Shown: one piece after another, positions 28,906-41,335 of the stretch | Layout of the letters: each line of letters begins with the position of its first letter | Numbering within the stretch: the stretch's first letter is position 1 | Assembly: GCF_023101765.2 (NCBI RefSeq) | Contig: NC_064217.1 | Coordinates: forward strand, 11,505,788-11,569,787 | DNA: 64,000 bases | Direction: 5' to 3' | Origin: Spodoptera frugiperda | Taxonomy: Eukaryota > Arthropoda > Insecta > Lepidoptera > Noctuidae | Notes under the pieces: model-generated | The model's input: the letters and a program-made list of their open reading frames with translations, nothing else | Databases searched by the model: none | What the model was told of the DNA's origin: nothing | Made by a program: the position numbers and the translations under genes

Positions 28906-29369
28906 CTCTATAACGTCGTCACCACATTCTACAGAAAATATTGGCTGGTTTATTTTCACCAGATACTTATCTGATGACGGAACCTTGATCATTTCTAAAG
29001 TTAAATACGAAATTGATTTTCCAATCGAGTTGGAAATGAAATCTGTAACGAGGTTTCCTCTCGTATCCGACGCCGATTTTAAACAAAAAACTTGGAACAA
29101 TTCCAAAAACGTGTGCGTAAAAATATTAGTTTCTATGTTTGAGTCATGTGTTTTTATTTAGAATATTTTATGATAAGACTCTGTACTGGATAGATAGGTA
29201 TATGATGCGTGGCCAATGCGGCTCATGAAAAAGATTTGAGTGCAGCCACAACATTGTATATGTGTAATAAAGTTTATTTTATTTATTGCACTCATATACC
29301 AAGGACTATTCCTTTAGAGAGGTGTTTTCATTGCAAGTTATTGGGTTTTGAACCCAAAAATAGATTTTT

Positions 29370-29560
29370 TGTTGGGGACAATCATCTAATAAAATTACTT
29401 CTCCCGCCTTGAGCGAGGCGAGAGGGAGTGTCCGACTTTTACTGATTAAAAACCAGCCCGTTCCTACTCCTGCTTTTCGAGCCGGAGGCCTGGGAACCCG
29501 CTAGGATAGGGTGCAAAGAGTTGGAGAATCAGCACTACTTACTGGAGTAGACCACGTCAA
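29370..29560 (-). repeat. SINE / non-LTR tail
   Basis: Reverse copy of the 28049-28212 family (GAGGCGAGAGGGAGTGTCCG, ACCAGCCCGTTCCTACTCCT). Confidence 0.6.
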
Positions 29561-29795
29561 GCATTAGACGATTAATCTCAATAAATATTTTTAAATAATT
29601 GCTTTGTTTCAAAAAGCTTTTAATCCTTGCCAATATAAACGTCATCATAATCATTATCATAATATATTAAATTGGTTTTGCTGCTAAATTATTGTGTAAA
29701 CAATATTTAATGATTGTTTCCTTTTACGCTAAAGCGTATTATAAACATCTTTACTACAGTTTACTACACTTTATTTATTGATACAGGTGCTTCGC

Positions 29796-30015
29796 TATAA
29801 ATACTGAACATTCCAGCATTCCTTAACACAAGCCGACGATCGGAGTGGAAACATCTGTTTATCACTAATGTTGAGAGAATTCTTTGTATAAAGATTGCAA
29901 GAAAATGTACAAGCTTTTAGTATTGGGATTAAGTTTTATGTTGTTTAAGATAAACGAAATTATTACACTTTCAATTACATATTACTTTCAACAGTTAAAA
30001 TCTACTGTTGATTGA
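29796..30015 (+). other. Candidate promoter and signal-peptide-like short frame
   Basis: TATAAAT at 29796-29802 lies about 110 bp before an ATG (29905) whose frame reads MYKLLVLGLSFMLFKINEI and stops after 36 codons. Short basic start plus hydrophobic run looks like a signal peptide, as in first exons of secreted or cuticular proteins. There is no clear donor and no downstream exon was found, so it may be a chance frame. Confidence 0.2.
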
Positions 30016-30464
30016 TCGAAACATAATAAGCCTTATTTATAGCGGTATAGCGTGTCTTGGCGGGGCCCATGATTTCTTTTTTTTTAGGGAGGAAAATCAT
30101 CCAATGGCTTTTCCCGACCCGTCTCTCAGGCCTCTGAGAACGGGCTTACCGATGCCATAACAGTGAGCTCATGTTTGAGGGCCCTTACAACGACAGTATG
30201 AATACAAAAATGCTACGTACTCGTATCTACCACTTTCATCATTTATTTTATTAAGGCATAATAACAAACATTGAAAGTAAGTAATTGACTGAGATACAGA
30301 CTAATAGTGTTTTACATCAATTGAAGATATACACATCATTCAAGTATGTATAATATGTGTCCGTGCGCATTCAATATAAAAATTCTATTAGTCTATTACT
30401 AATTCAATAAGAATGATAGTTTAATTACGAGTAACTAACACGTGCAGCGACACTTAGAAATTTT

Positions 30465-30800
30465 TGTACCAAATATGGCATGAATGATGTCGTGGTGGCC
30501 CGGAGATTTTAAACGCCTGCTTCTCCTCATGCATGAGAGTGCGGGTTCCGAACCTACCAACGACAAGTAGCAATGTGACTTTTTCCGAGTTATACATATG
30601 TAGGTACTTTCTAAGATTATTTAGACACCACTGACAAACGCTGAAGGAAAACATCGTGAGGAAACCTGGGCTTATAATTTCTAATGATAAGTTTGAAATC
30701 ACCAACCCGCATTGAGCAACACGGTAATTAATGCTCAAACCTTCTACATGTGAGAAGAGGCTTTGGTCAGCAGTGGCCACTTATAGGCTGATGATGATAT
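30465..30800 (+). repeat. SINE ending in CTGATGATGAT
   Basis: GCATGAGAGTGCGGGTTCCG, GAAGGAAAACATCGTGAGGA, AACCCGCATTGAGCAAC, then GGCTGATGATGATATTGATG. A reverse copy lies at 53125-53365. Typical lepidopteran SINE architecture. Confidence 0.6.
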
Positions 30801-32767
30801 TGATGGCATAAATTAAATAAATAATATAATTATGTATATACATACATAGAATTGATCAGACAAATGTCTATAAAATGTAATGGTGCATTATATTCTTGAA
30901 CTTATATGCACACCACACTAAGTATAGAGAAAATAGTTATTATGTTGCATTATCTAGCCTGCTACGGAGGACCTAGGGTGCCTATAAAAATAATACTTAT
31001 TGTTCTTTATACCTGCCTATATTGTTAGATGTACCTAATAGCAGGTAATACCAGTAGGGACTTCTACGACATTTCAATAAGACGTATTTTATTTATTTAT
31101 TTAATTTTTATTTGGGAAACAAAGATATTATATAACAACTAATTACAACACTTAATATAAAACAGTTTCTACACTTAAACTATACATTCGCGCGAAGAAC
31201 AATGTTTAAACAGGTATGAAAAAAAAAACAAAAGACGTATTTAAATTCAATCGAATTTCGTTCAGTATTTTTGAGTAATGCAAGTAAGAAATGTGCAAAC
31301 AATAGCATTTACAATCGAATCTATAAACTATAACGTCTTCCCTTGCAATTTCATAGTTTCCTCAGTTAAAAGTAAATTATTTTGACTTTTGAATACAATA
31401 AAATATTTAAAAATAATCACACTTTTATACATAGATTTAATGATCTGATTAATTTTCGATATTATTCTAATTAATTTTCTAGAAATAAGTCTGCTATTCG
31501 ACGTAAAAATATACTGACGTGACTAACGCACTATTTTATAAGAATATCGATTTTCACGTTATAAAAAAAATAGAATTTGATTAGTAGGAATAGCCTAGCC
31601 TATTGTTTGTAATAAGTATTGAGATCAACGCACCCATATACGTATCTCAAAACATTTTTACGATTACATCAATTACATTAATGTGAAAGATCAATCGGTT
31701 GTAATAAACAACAATTTAATGGCTCATAAAAATGAATTACCAGTTACCAAAACATAATTATACACCGATTTTATTAGTAGGTAAATAAAAATGGCGGTGG
31801 GAATCCGAATATGTCAATTTTGACGTAAATAAGTGTGATTTTGTTTATGGTGTATTTAACCACAGATAATAATAAAAGTCTGCGTTCCACAGCAGGTAAG
31901 TTTAAAACACGAGTTACCTACGTTAATTTACAGCTATACGTATATTATAATGTATACAACCTGTAACAAAAAGGGGGTATACATATCAATTGCACGGTTT
32001 CTAGATAACATAACAAACGATACGGGAAGGGTTTTTTAAACTCATGTTTTCATGGTACCAAGTTATGAATTTTTCCAATACCTACGCACGCGCCGCCAAA
32101 ATTAGGTAGACAGGTACTAGGCGATCAGATTTACAGAAGAATTGTTCCGTAAAATTAGCGAGTACACCCCCGTAGTGTTGTGACACGTTTGTATGATTTA
32201 AAATCAAGAACCATGCGATACCAAGTATTTGGTACAATTTTTTTAAACGTATTTTAAGCTGAAACTTTGTGTAGAGATTCTATTCAACCTGTATTCATCA
32301 GCGCTTCTTGATGTATATTATGGTCATTTTGTTACACGTTGTATATAATATGTTTATATAATTGCACCATTCATATGCGAGCGGGCATCTGGTTCTACGC
32401 AGGAATATGTAAGCTCACTTTGGCTCTCAAAATACATAAATTTACATATGGCTTGATACGTTACCAGCTTATCATGTCCGACTGTTATAATCTGGAGTAT
32501 TTGTGCATTTTTTTCAAGCTTATCAGTGCAAACATTCCTTGTTTTATACATGACAATGGAAAATATTCATCACATTTTTTGAGTTCGGCGTCTGCCTAGC
32601 AACACCGTCTATTATTTATTTAATTAAATGCACTGAATTTAGTAATTTCACAATTTATTAAATGTATAGAATAGAAGATAGATATAGATTAATATAAGGT
32701 GAAATCTAAACATGATAAGGATAAAAATGTAAGTCTGAATAATAATATGTATCTACCTGTATATCTA
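30801..32767. other. AT-rich DNA without recognised genes
   Basis: Only structure seen is a ~140-bp insertion at 31091-31233 bounded by direct AAGACGTATTT repeats (near 31080 and 31234), with an A-rich end, likely a short retroposon. Open frames around 32339-32599 have no recognisable motif. Confidence 0.4.
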
Positions 32768-32955
32768 TCTATACTAATATTATAAAGCTGAAGAGTTTGT
32801 TTGAACGCGCTAATCTTTGGAACTACTGGTCCGAATTGAATAATTCTTTTTGTGTTGGATAGTGCATTTATCGAGGAAGGCTATAGGCTAAAAAACATCA
32901 CGCTATGACCAGTGGGAGCCGAGCAGAGCGGCAGAAACCGCGCGGAAGTAGCTAG
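32768..32955 (+). mobile_element. Small non-autonomous Helitron, second copy
   Basis: Starts TCTATACTAATATTATAAAG, ends GAAACCGCGCGGAAGTAGCTAG before T; pair of 25946-26141. Confidence 0.75.
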
Positions 32956-33517
32956 TTATGTATATCAGTCTTAAACGAGCTTTGATTACTATCTAATTTT
33001 GTCTGTGAGAAGCAGTTGTTGTACTATCCAGGTAAAAAAAAATTTTGTATTATGTCAAACAACAGTAACGAGTTAACTATCATTTTCCGACCATTGCCCT
33101 AAATTCAATTAGAACACAATCACAATAAAATAAACACTCTATTACCTTGAATTTAAATTGCATTTTCAAACGCCGATCCAGCTAATACAAAGACACTTTT
33201 TATCCTCATGACGTCATGCGGATATCAGCTTTTTATCTATTTACATAAGTACCAATTTGCCGTGAAATGTAGGTGGGAAAGTTGGTGTTTTCCATTGTGG
33301 AGTTGTAAATTTTCCTTTATACTGTGGTGTGATGTCATATAGGGGTGTGTGGCAATCGTAAAGTGCTAACTTCATTAAGCAGATTAATGCAAATGTTTCA
33401 CAATATACCCCTAGCTAGATAACTATCGATATTGTCTATTTGAGCGTAAAAACCTTTTGGTTTTACCATTAGGTACCTATGTATTTCCAATGGTCCAGTT
33501 GCTTTTAATAAATGATT

Positions 33518-33715
33518 GAGGAGCAGCGGACAACGTAAATGGTTACCGGGGCTCCGGCTCAAAGCAGGAGAAGGATCGGAGTGGTTTTAGTCAGTAAGAG
33601 TCTGACACTACCTCCCGCCTCACCCATACTCCTGTATAGTGGGTGCTCTTAAAAACATACAATTTCACATACACATGACACCCAGACACGGAACACCAAT
33701 TAGTGGAAGTACTTA
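33518..33715. repeat. Two adjoining SINE-type tails
   Basis: 33518-33632 (+) is the GTCAGTAAGAGTCTGACACT tail; 33640-33715 (-) is the ATACACATGACACCCAGAC part of the second tRNA-derived SINE family (see 36150-36335). Confidence 0.55.
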
Positions 33716-34552
33716 CTAATTGTGTAACGCGGCTAGTTGAAACAATTTCATTGAGTGACTCATGCCACCGTTGTTCCTAAATTAGTTCGTCAGTTAAAAA
33801 TCAATTAAGTTGGCATTTCCAGCGCTGATATAATGTGTTGGTACCATTTAATATTATTCCCTACGGTCATAAAAATAACTGTCGTGTTAGCGTATACGTT
33901 TTGTATGAATGTTTTCTCAAAAACTACTGAACAGATTTATGTATAACTATGATTTGAATTTTTTTTTTGTGGCATAAGTTGGTAAACGAGCAGACGGATC
34001 ACCTGATGATTACAGAAAATCTTATTAAAACATTTTGTTATTTTATACTTTTATCAGTATTTGAACTTGAAATAAACTTTCGTTTTCAAACTGAAGTATA
34101 AAATTGGAACTTTAGGCGGTTTCCTTGGGTTCACCATTAGAAACAAAGTATAAAAAGGGATTAGAAAAAAAAGGAGGGAGTGCGAAACAAATTGTTTTGC
34201 AGCCTCATACGTTAACAACCCGGAATCCAATACTACTTTACAATGAATAATTCGTATAAAAACCACATTAACATTAAATACACTTTTTCACAGACACAAG
34301 TCACAGATTCAGCATTGGATGTAAAAATAGAGCGCCTGAACACGAGCATAGCGCAAACAGTGTCACGGTGACTTTGTACTAAATCTAGAATCTAGACGAA
34401 ACGATACGCTGACACGTGGCTGACACAGATGACCTAGATCTATGCAAATCTGCCTAGAATTACGTCTAGGATATTATTTAGACGCCATAATGTGACTATG
34501 TAATATATTACAAACGCTTGACGGTTCCATTTTTCAATATGAATTTGTATCG

Positions 34553-34820
34553 GTGATGTTTAATGACAGACGTTTTACCTGATGGTAAGCAATCGCCGCC
34601 GCTCATGGACACTTGAAACACCAGAGGCGTTACTAGCGAGCCGGCTCTTTGGGGGTTAGGAATTTAAGAGGAATTGAGGATTGAGAAGATTGGAAAGGGG
34701 GAATTGGGCCTCCGGTAACCTCACTCACACAACGAAACACAACGTCGGTTTTCTGTGAGGCCGTGGTATCACTCCGGTCGAGCCGGCCCATTCGTGCCGA
34801 AGCATGGCTCTCCCACACTT
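34553..34820 (-). repeat. CR1-tail type SINE-like repeat
   Basis: Contains CCTGATGGTAAGCAATCGCC, GGGGGTTAGGAATTTAAGAG, CTCCGGTAACCTCACTCACA and CGGCCCATTCGTGCCGAAGC. Copies: 39783-40135 (+), 47204-47385, 52320-52530, 53748-54010 and 55850-56145 (all -), short pieces at 33960-34010 (-) and 54334-54400 (+). Confidence 0.65.
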
Positions 34821-35034
34821 AATTAATGTAATGTAACTTATCGGTTTCAGGAAAATCCTTATGTAAATATAAGTATAACGATTAGATTGCAAACGTATAC
34901 TGTTTACTTATTATTTTTAAGTTTTAGTAATAGTAATGGCGAATTCGCAATTGTTATTCACTTCGCGCCAATTATTATTAACTACTTCAAAAAAACGTTA
35001 AATAAAAAATTTTCATCAGAGTTAATGATGACTA

Positions 35035-35150
35035 CACGGTTGACGCGGTGGCTGCCGTGCAACGTGTAGCGGATATATAAATTGTTGTTTCGGGGTCTGG
35101 GTATCATGTGCATGTGAACTTATATGTTTGTAAACGCATCCACGACATTG
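35035..35150 (+). repeat. tRNA-derived SINE (second family), 5' part decayed
   Basis: GACGCGGTGGCTGCCGTGCA, TTGTTGTTTCGGGGTCTGGG, then GTTTGTAAACGCATCCACGA; matches 45995-46140. 35150-36149 holds nothing recognised except a TTTATC microsatellite (about 36001-36035). Confidence 0.55.
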
Positions 35151-36149
35151 ATAATCTTAATCTAGGATAAAGTTAAAAAAAAGACAAAAAATTGGATTTA
35201 ATTCAAGATCAGGTTGCACTATGTCTCATGGGACATGACATGAAACCTTTGATTAAAACAAACTGTGTGATATCATGCCATTTGAAGTCCTCAAACGCAG
35301 ACTTGACTTGATAAATATTTCCATGTATTTTTATCTAAACTACTGAACATAGTTTGATGAAATTTTAGCACAGCTCTATCTTGGATCAAAGAAACAATAG
35401 TTTTTATTCCTATATTTATTTTGTTTCAGACCAATTTTCGACCACTCACTATTACGAATACATAGACACTTAAACAGTATATTGAAACAAATTCATTCAT
35501 TTACATACAACGTGACATTTATTTCTTCAATTCGCTATACCGACGTAGGTAAATAACCTTTAGAATGACATCATTAATTAGAGCCATTCACGGCACTCCC
35601 GGCTCACAGCTAGCTAGTATTAATCTCATTCTGCTAATTGTTGCTTAACATGAAATTGCATACCATTTTGTACCTTTTCTAGATTCTAAATGTAGGTAAA
35701 ATGGGTCATAACATAACGTAATGGGTGTTATCTTACGTCAATTATGTGTTATTTAATTTCTAATGAATGAATGAATGTGTCATACAGTTGAAGCTACTAT
35801 GTCACAGAATACACTTTTCTATCACCTACTCAACACAAGTCACTTGTTTGTTTAACGTGTAAAATAAACGTATTTGTTTTCTTCCTTTTTTTCTTCGAGA
35901 CATGTTGAGACTGTTGAACATGTTGAGACTTACAATTTTAACTGTACTATCTGCATTTACATTTATATGTATAATGTTACCTACACATGTTTATACAAAT
36001 AAATTTATCTTTATCTTTATCTTTATCTCTCTACTCAATCTCAATGTACAATTTAGTTGTATTCTTTCTTGTATTGTATTTTTGGATAAATCAAAGCAAT
36101 CACGACAGCTATATTTTAGCAATGCCTTTTTTAAAATACGTTGCACCCT

Positions 36150-36335
<186 letters not shown>

Positions 36336-37699
36336 ACAATCGTTGTTTGGACACCATTAATTAATACTTCATTTCACTGTATTTCTCATTAATACAGATA
36401 AATGATAATATATGCACAAATCCTGCGTTACTGAGATAAAAAAAGTAGGTGTCCTGCTGTTGATACTCATATTTCATACTCATTCATTGACCCGTTTTTT
36501 CCAATCTTTATGATATTGTATCGCAGATGCAACTGCATAAAGTAGGCTACGTTTTCCAATCAATTTCATCATTGGTCGCTCACCCAGCATGTTGTTATGT
36601 TTAAATAATATAATTTACATTAATCATAAATGTAATTATGACGTAAAAATATCATCACTTGACTACTGATAAAACTACCAAAACTACCATGTTTAATAAA
36701 GGATAACTCTGAACGGAGTAAGATTTGGAACTTGACACCTTAGTAACTTCTATTCAGCTCAAAATTACCTATCCAATGATGTAACACACATAGCTATTGG
36801 AAGATGGACCATGCATCCTCCTTTCTTTACTATTACACATTTTTATAGTGCTATAGTTATGAGACTGGTGTCTGTTATTGCACTGTCTGTTATGCAGCAG
36901 AACCTGTGTTAAATGTAGTATGTATTGTATGCGAGTTTATATTTGTAAAAACACAAGAGAAAACGCATCCTATGGAGCCATGTTAAAAATATGATATAGT
37001 TTTGATGTATATGTACAGTCATAACATAACACGAGTATTTTACCATGTAGGTAGGTTTCTTTGTAACACTTAGCACTGATAACACCACTGACCACATAAA
37101 GACGTTGTTTAAGAAAATATTAGATAATGTAGTAAGTAAATGAGATAACTCGACCGTGACTTGTGAGCAGAATAACCTTCAACTTTTATATCTTCAATCT
37201 AGAACACAATGCTTAATCAATCAGCTTCCTAGTCATTCGTGCGATCCTGGTACTTTGTGATACAAGTCACAGTACTGACACAGCGGTTCATTTTCTTTCC
37301 ATTCTCCTGGCCTTGATTTTTTTATAGTTTTTAATGTAGCTATCGATGTTTGGTTGGTCGTCTGATGGGGAGCCATGACTTGGGTTACAATGGACTATGC
37401 TTTATTCGCGAAAATTAAAACAACAGTGCAAAATCTGAGATTACAGTTTCAAGAAGAACGGTAGAACTTTTTGTCGAAGTATGACCTCCATTTAGGTACT
37501 TTTTGTGGACTTAATCCAGTTGAATGACATTGTTATTGTCTTACTTGACAAGGCGTAGGGGAATAAACAAGCAGGGGGGAAGTGGTAAACCCCACAAATA
37601 AAACAATTATCTCCGATTTACAGAGGTATGGAAATATCGGTTGATTTCAACTTTAAATATTTGAAAATTATTGTCTGATTATGAGACGCGTTATATCTG
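36336..37699. other. AT-rich DNA without recognised genes
   Basis: Nothing but low-complexity stretches; the small frames here have no motif. Confidence 0.35.
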
Positions 37700-38499
37700 C
37701 AGGCCTAAGACGTGCTTACGGACGGCGAGCACGAGCTACAGCCAGTAAGAGTCTGACACTCCCTCTCGCCTCACCAGAGAAGTCATTGGATGATTTTCCA
37801 TCTTTAAAAAAAGGCCTAAAGTATCAACTACATATTATTTGCTAAATTAAAACCTGGTAGGTATCACTTTACAGAATTAACAGACGGTAGATGGCCAGTC
37901 ACATTGGTTAAGTTATCTAAATAAAAACAATTCGCAAGTACAATCAAAACAAATGGATATTCCATGTAATAAATTGCTTAGGTTCAACGTTAGCAGTATA
38001 AGCCTAAGCTTTATTCCTTGAGCACGAAGAGTGATTTTTCAATGCCTCTCATTATTATCTTTGACAATTTTATTTCAAGACATATGTAAACATAGTATTA
38101 AATTATATTTGTAGTAATATGATACAAGTATAGCTTCGGAGAATGTTCACACGATAAAATAAAGAAAGTAGTTGCTAGTATAGGTACAAACTTAAATCTT
38201 ATACTCAATTTAAACTCAAATAACAAAACGTAAATGTCGTAGCGATGGTAGAATAGAATATACGAAACCCTTCCCTTAATCTTGTCGTGGGTATACAATA
38301 TCCGCCAAAGTAGACTTAAAAATATGGAGGCAGTAAAGAAAATTGAAAGCGGTTCCCTTTTTTAAAAAAAAGTTTGTTCAGCCTGACAAGCGTGAAGATT
38401 GTGGCAAATCATTATTTCGTATAGGTCCTTAGTCTGGACTATTAGTGGACTAGCAGTGGTCGGTAATGGGAAGATAAATTAAGATAATGATGTAGATAG

Positions 38500-38795
<296 letters not shown>

Positions 38796-39160
38796 TAAGA
38801 AGAAGAATCATCAGAAAATCCCAGATGACCTACAACATTGTTATCGCGTAAATTACGTCTGCTCTTAATCTGGGAAATAAAACTGGCGTCGATGTCATCG
38901 TAACCTTTCACTACATACCAACGTGACCTATTAATCTCAATAACAATCAACTCCTGCGCAATATGACGTAATGTTGATGTATGTACAGCAATTTTTTTAC
39001 ACTACTGCAGATAAATTTGTCGTTGATGAAGGACAAATCTACGGAATTTATTAAGTATACATACAAGTGTGTGTATGTGTATGTGCGCGTATCTTCTAAA
39101 CGACTGCATCAAATTGGATAATTCTGTTTTTTGCTTTGTTCTTTATTATTCGACCTACTT

Positions 39161-39395
39161 CACTGCCTCGTTGGCCGAGTGGTCATAAGTGCGACTGCCG
39201 GACAAGGGGTCTCGGGTTCGATTAGTCGGGCAAAGTATTACTGGGCTTTTTTATGATTTTTTAATAAAGTCTCAGTCTGGAATTGTGCCCAGTATATGGC
39301 AATAGATGTGATATCATCGTTTGTTGGGCATACTCAGTCAAACACCAACATGACAAGAAGAGAACATCATTTATTCCTTCGGGAATCAAAAGTCG
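39161..39395 (+). repeat. tRNA-derived SINE, first family, second copy
   Basis: CACTGCCTCGTTGGCCGAGT (A-box) and GGTCTCGGGTTCGATTAG (B-box, decayed), then TGTGCCCAGTATATGGC. Confidence 0.7.
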
Positions 39396-39782
39396 TGATT
39401 TAATGCTCTGATGTTAACATGTAAATAGGTTAAGCATGTTTTTTAAAACCGACTGATCATAAAACTTCACAGAATAGAGGGCGCGCCACGGTCGGCGCCA
39501 TTTTGTACGTAAACTATGACGTCAGATGCCATTACAAAGCTTTTTATGTTCGCAAAGTGATTTGGACTGATGTTGTTGTTTATATTGATTTGGGTAGGTT
39601 AATAATTATGTATACATAAGTCTTCATAAAGTGTCTTTATTTATTACTTCCTTATGGTATTATTCGAATTAGGATTTTCTATTATCCATATTATATGTAC
39701 ATAATATACATGTTCATATTACCTATATGGAATTAGACTACCTCGTTGAATCGTGAAACTTATAATACTGGGGAAAAGTATA

Positions 39783-40135
39783 CTGTGGGAGAGCCATGCT
39801 TCGGCACGAATGGGCCGGCTCCACCGGAGTGAACGTTTGTGTGTTAGAGTGATACCACGGCCTCACAGAAACCCAACGTGAAACAACTCTTGCATTGTGT
39901 TAGTGAGGTTACCAGAGACCTAATGAGGCCAAATGAGGTTACCGGAGGAAAGTGTGGTACCCCTTTCCAATCTTTCCAATCCCCTATTCCCCAACAACTC
40001 TTAAATTCCTAACCCCCAAAAGGCCGGCAACGCATTTGCAACGCCTTCGATGTTTCAAGTGTCCATAGGCGGCAGCGACTGCTTACCATCAGATGATCCA
40101 TCTGCTCGTTTACCATATACCATAAACAACAAAAT
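39783..40135 (+). repeat. CR1-tail type repeat, longest copy in the window
   Basis: GAGAGCCATGCTTCGGCACG to CATATACCATAAACAAC. Gives the family in sense orientation: GAGGTTACCGGAGG, AAATTCCTAACCCCCAAAAG, TGCTTACCATCAGATGATCC. 40136-40637 has no gene; a decayed Penelope-type piece (ATGGCTTGAAACTA) lies near 40427. Confidence 0.65.
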
Positions 40136-41335
40136 ATATATATTTTTGCCTGTGAATCCCCGTGATCCCGATAAAATGAACGTTTTACCAATGTGACCCG
40201 GTCAGACCAATGTCACAAAGCAACACACTGCCCTGCGATGTATCCTTCAAACCGGTCCTTAGAGATAAACAAAGTATAACGTCTGAGTACTCCTACTTAT
40301 ACGAATTTATTCAATTTAAAAATAAAATATAAAAGAGAGAAATATGGACAAATATTTTGAGTGAATGAGTGAGTTCTTTAATGCAAAATCAAACTTTATG
40401 TAACCCGTAAGGTATAAACCCCCGTCATGGCTTGAAACTAATCAAAAGACCCCGAATAATAAGGATATTAGTTCTTTGTCAGGTAAAAACCTAATCAAAA
40501 TTTGACCAACTATCTATTTCTTAATCATAATTATAATAAGTGCTTAATGGCAATATAATAAACATAATTTATCTTATTGCCAGGCGAGAAGGAAATCATA
40601 CAAAGTATATAATCAGGCTAGCCTGGCATCTCAGCCATCTATACATATAATAAAATCGTAGAAAAGTGCTGTCTGTACATTGAAAATAAAAATAAAAAAA
40701 ATGGCAGGGGTTATTGTTATGTCGATGTCGAACCCAAAAATGTAATTAACTTTTTTTTGTCTGTTTGTCTGTTTATCTGTTTGTCTGTTTGTCTGTTTGT
40801 CTGTTTGTCTGTGTGTCTATGCGCGCTAATCTCAGAAACGGCTGATCCGAATTGGATGCGGTTTTCACAAATATATTGTGGTATGCTTCAATTTACATTT
40901 AGTGTTCGTTTCATGTTAATCGGTTCATAAATAAAAAAGTTATGTCAAATTAAAGAATCACGTCGAACACTATTCTATGCTTATACCATTAATCTCCGCC
41001 ACTATTTGACGGATTTGGTTGAAATTTGGTACAGATATAGTTTAGAACCTTAGAAAGGACATAGGATAGTTTTATTTCAAAAATCAAAAAATAAAAATAG
41101 AAATAGATCGCGCTATGGTTTCGTTACATTCATTTGGTTGGGTATCGGCCGAGCGCTTCGGTACTATCGTAGAAAAAGTGTATTATCAGTCGTATTAATT
41201 ATTTGTCTGTAGTGGTCCTGCTGTTTCGTATATTCTAAATAAATTGGTTTCGTTGTATTTGTCAATTAATAAGTTTATTTGTTGGGTTTTTCTGGTTTTC
41301 TGGTTAAATTATTTAACGTAGGTTTAGTTTGATAT

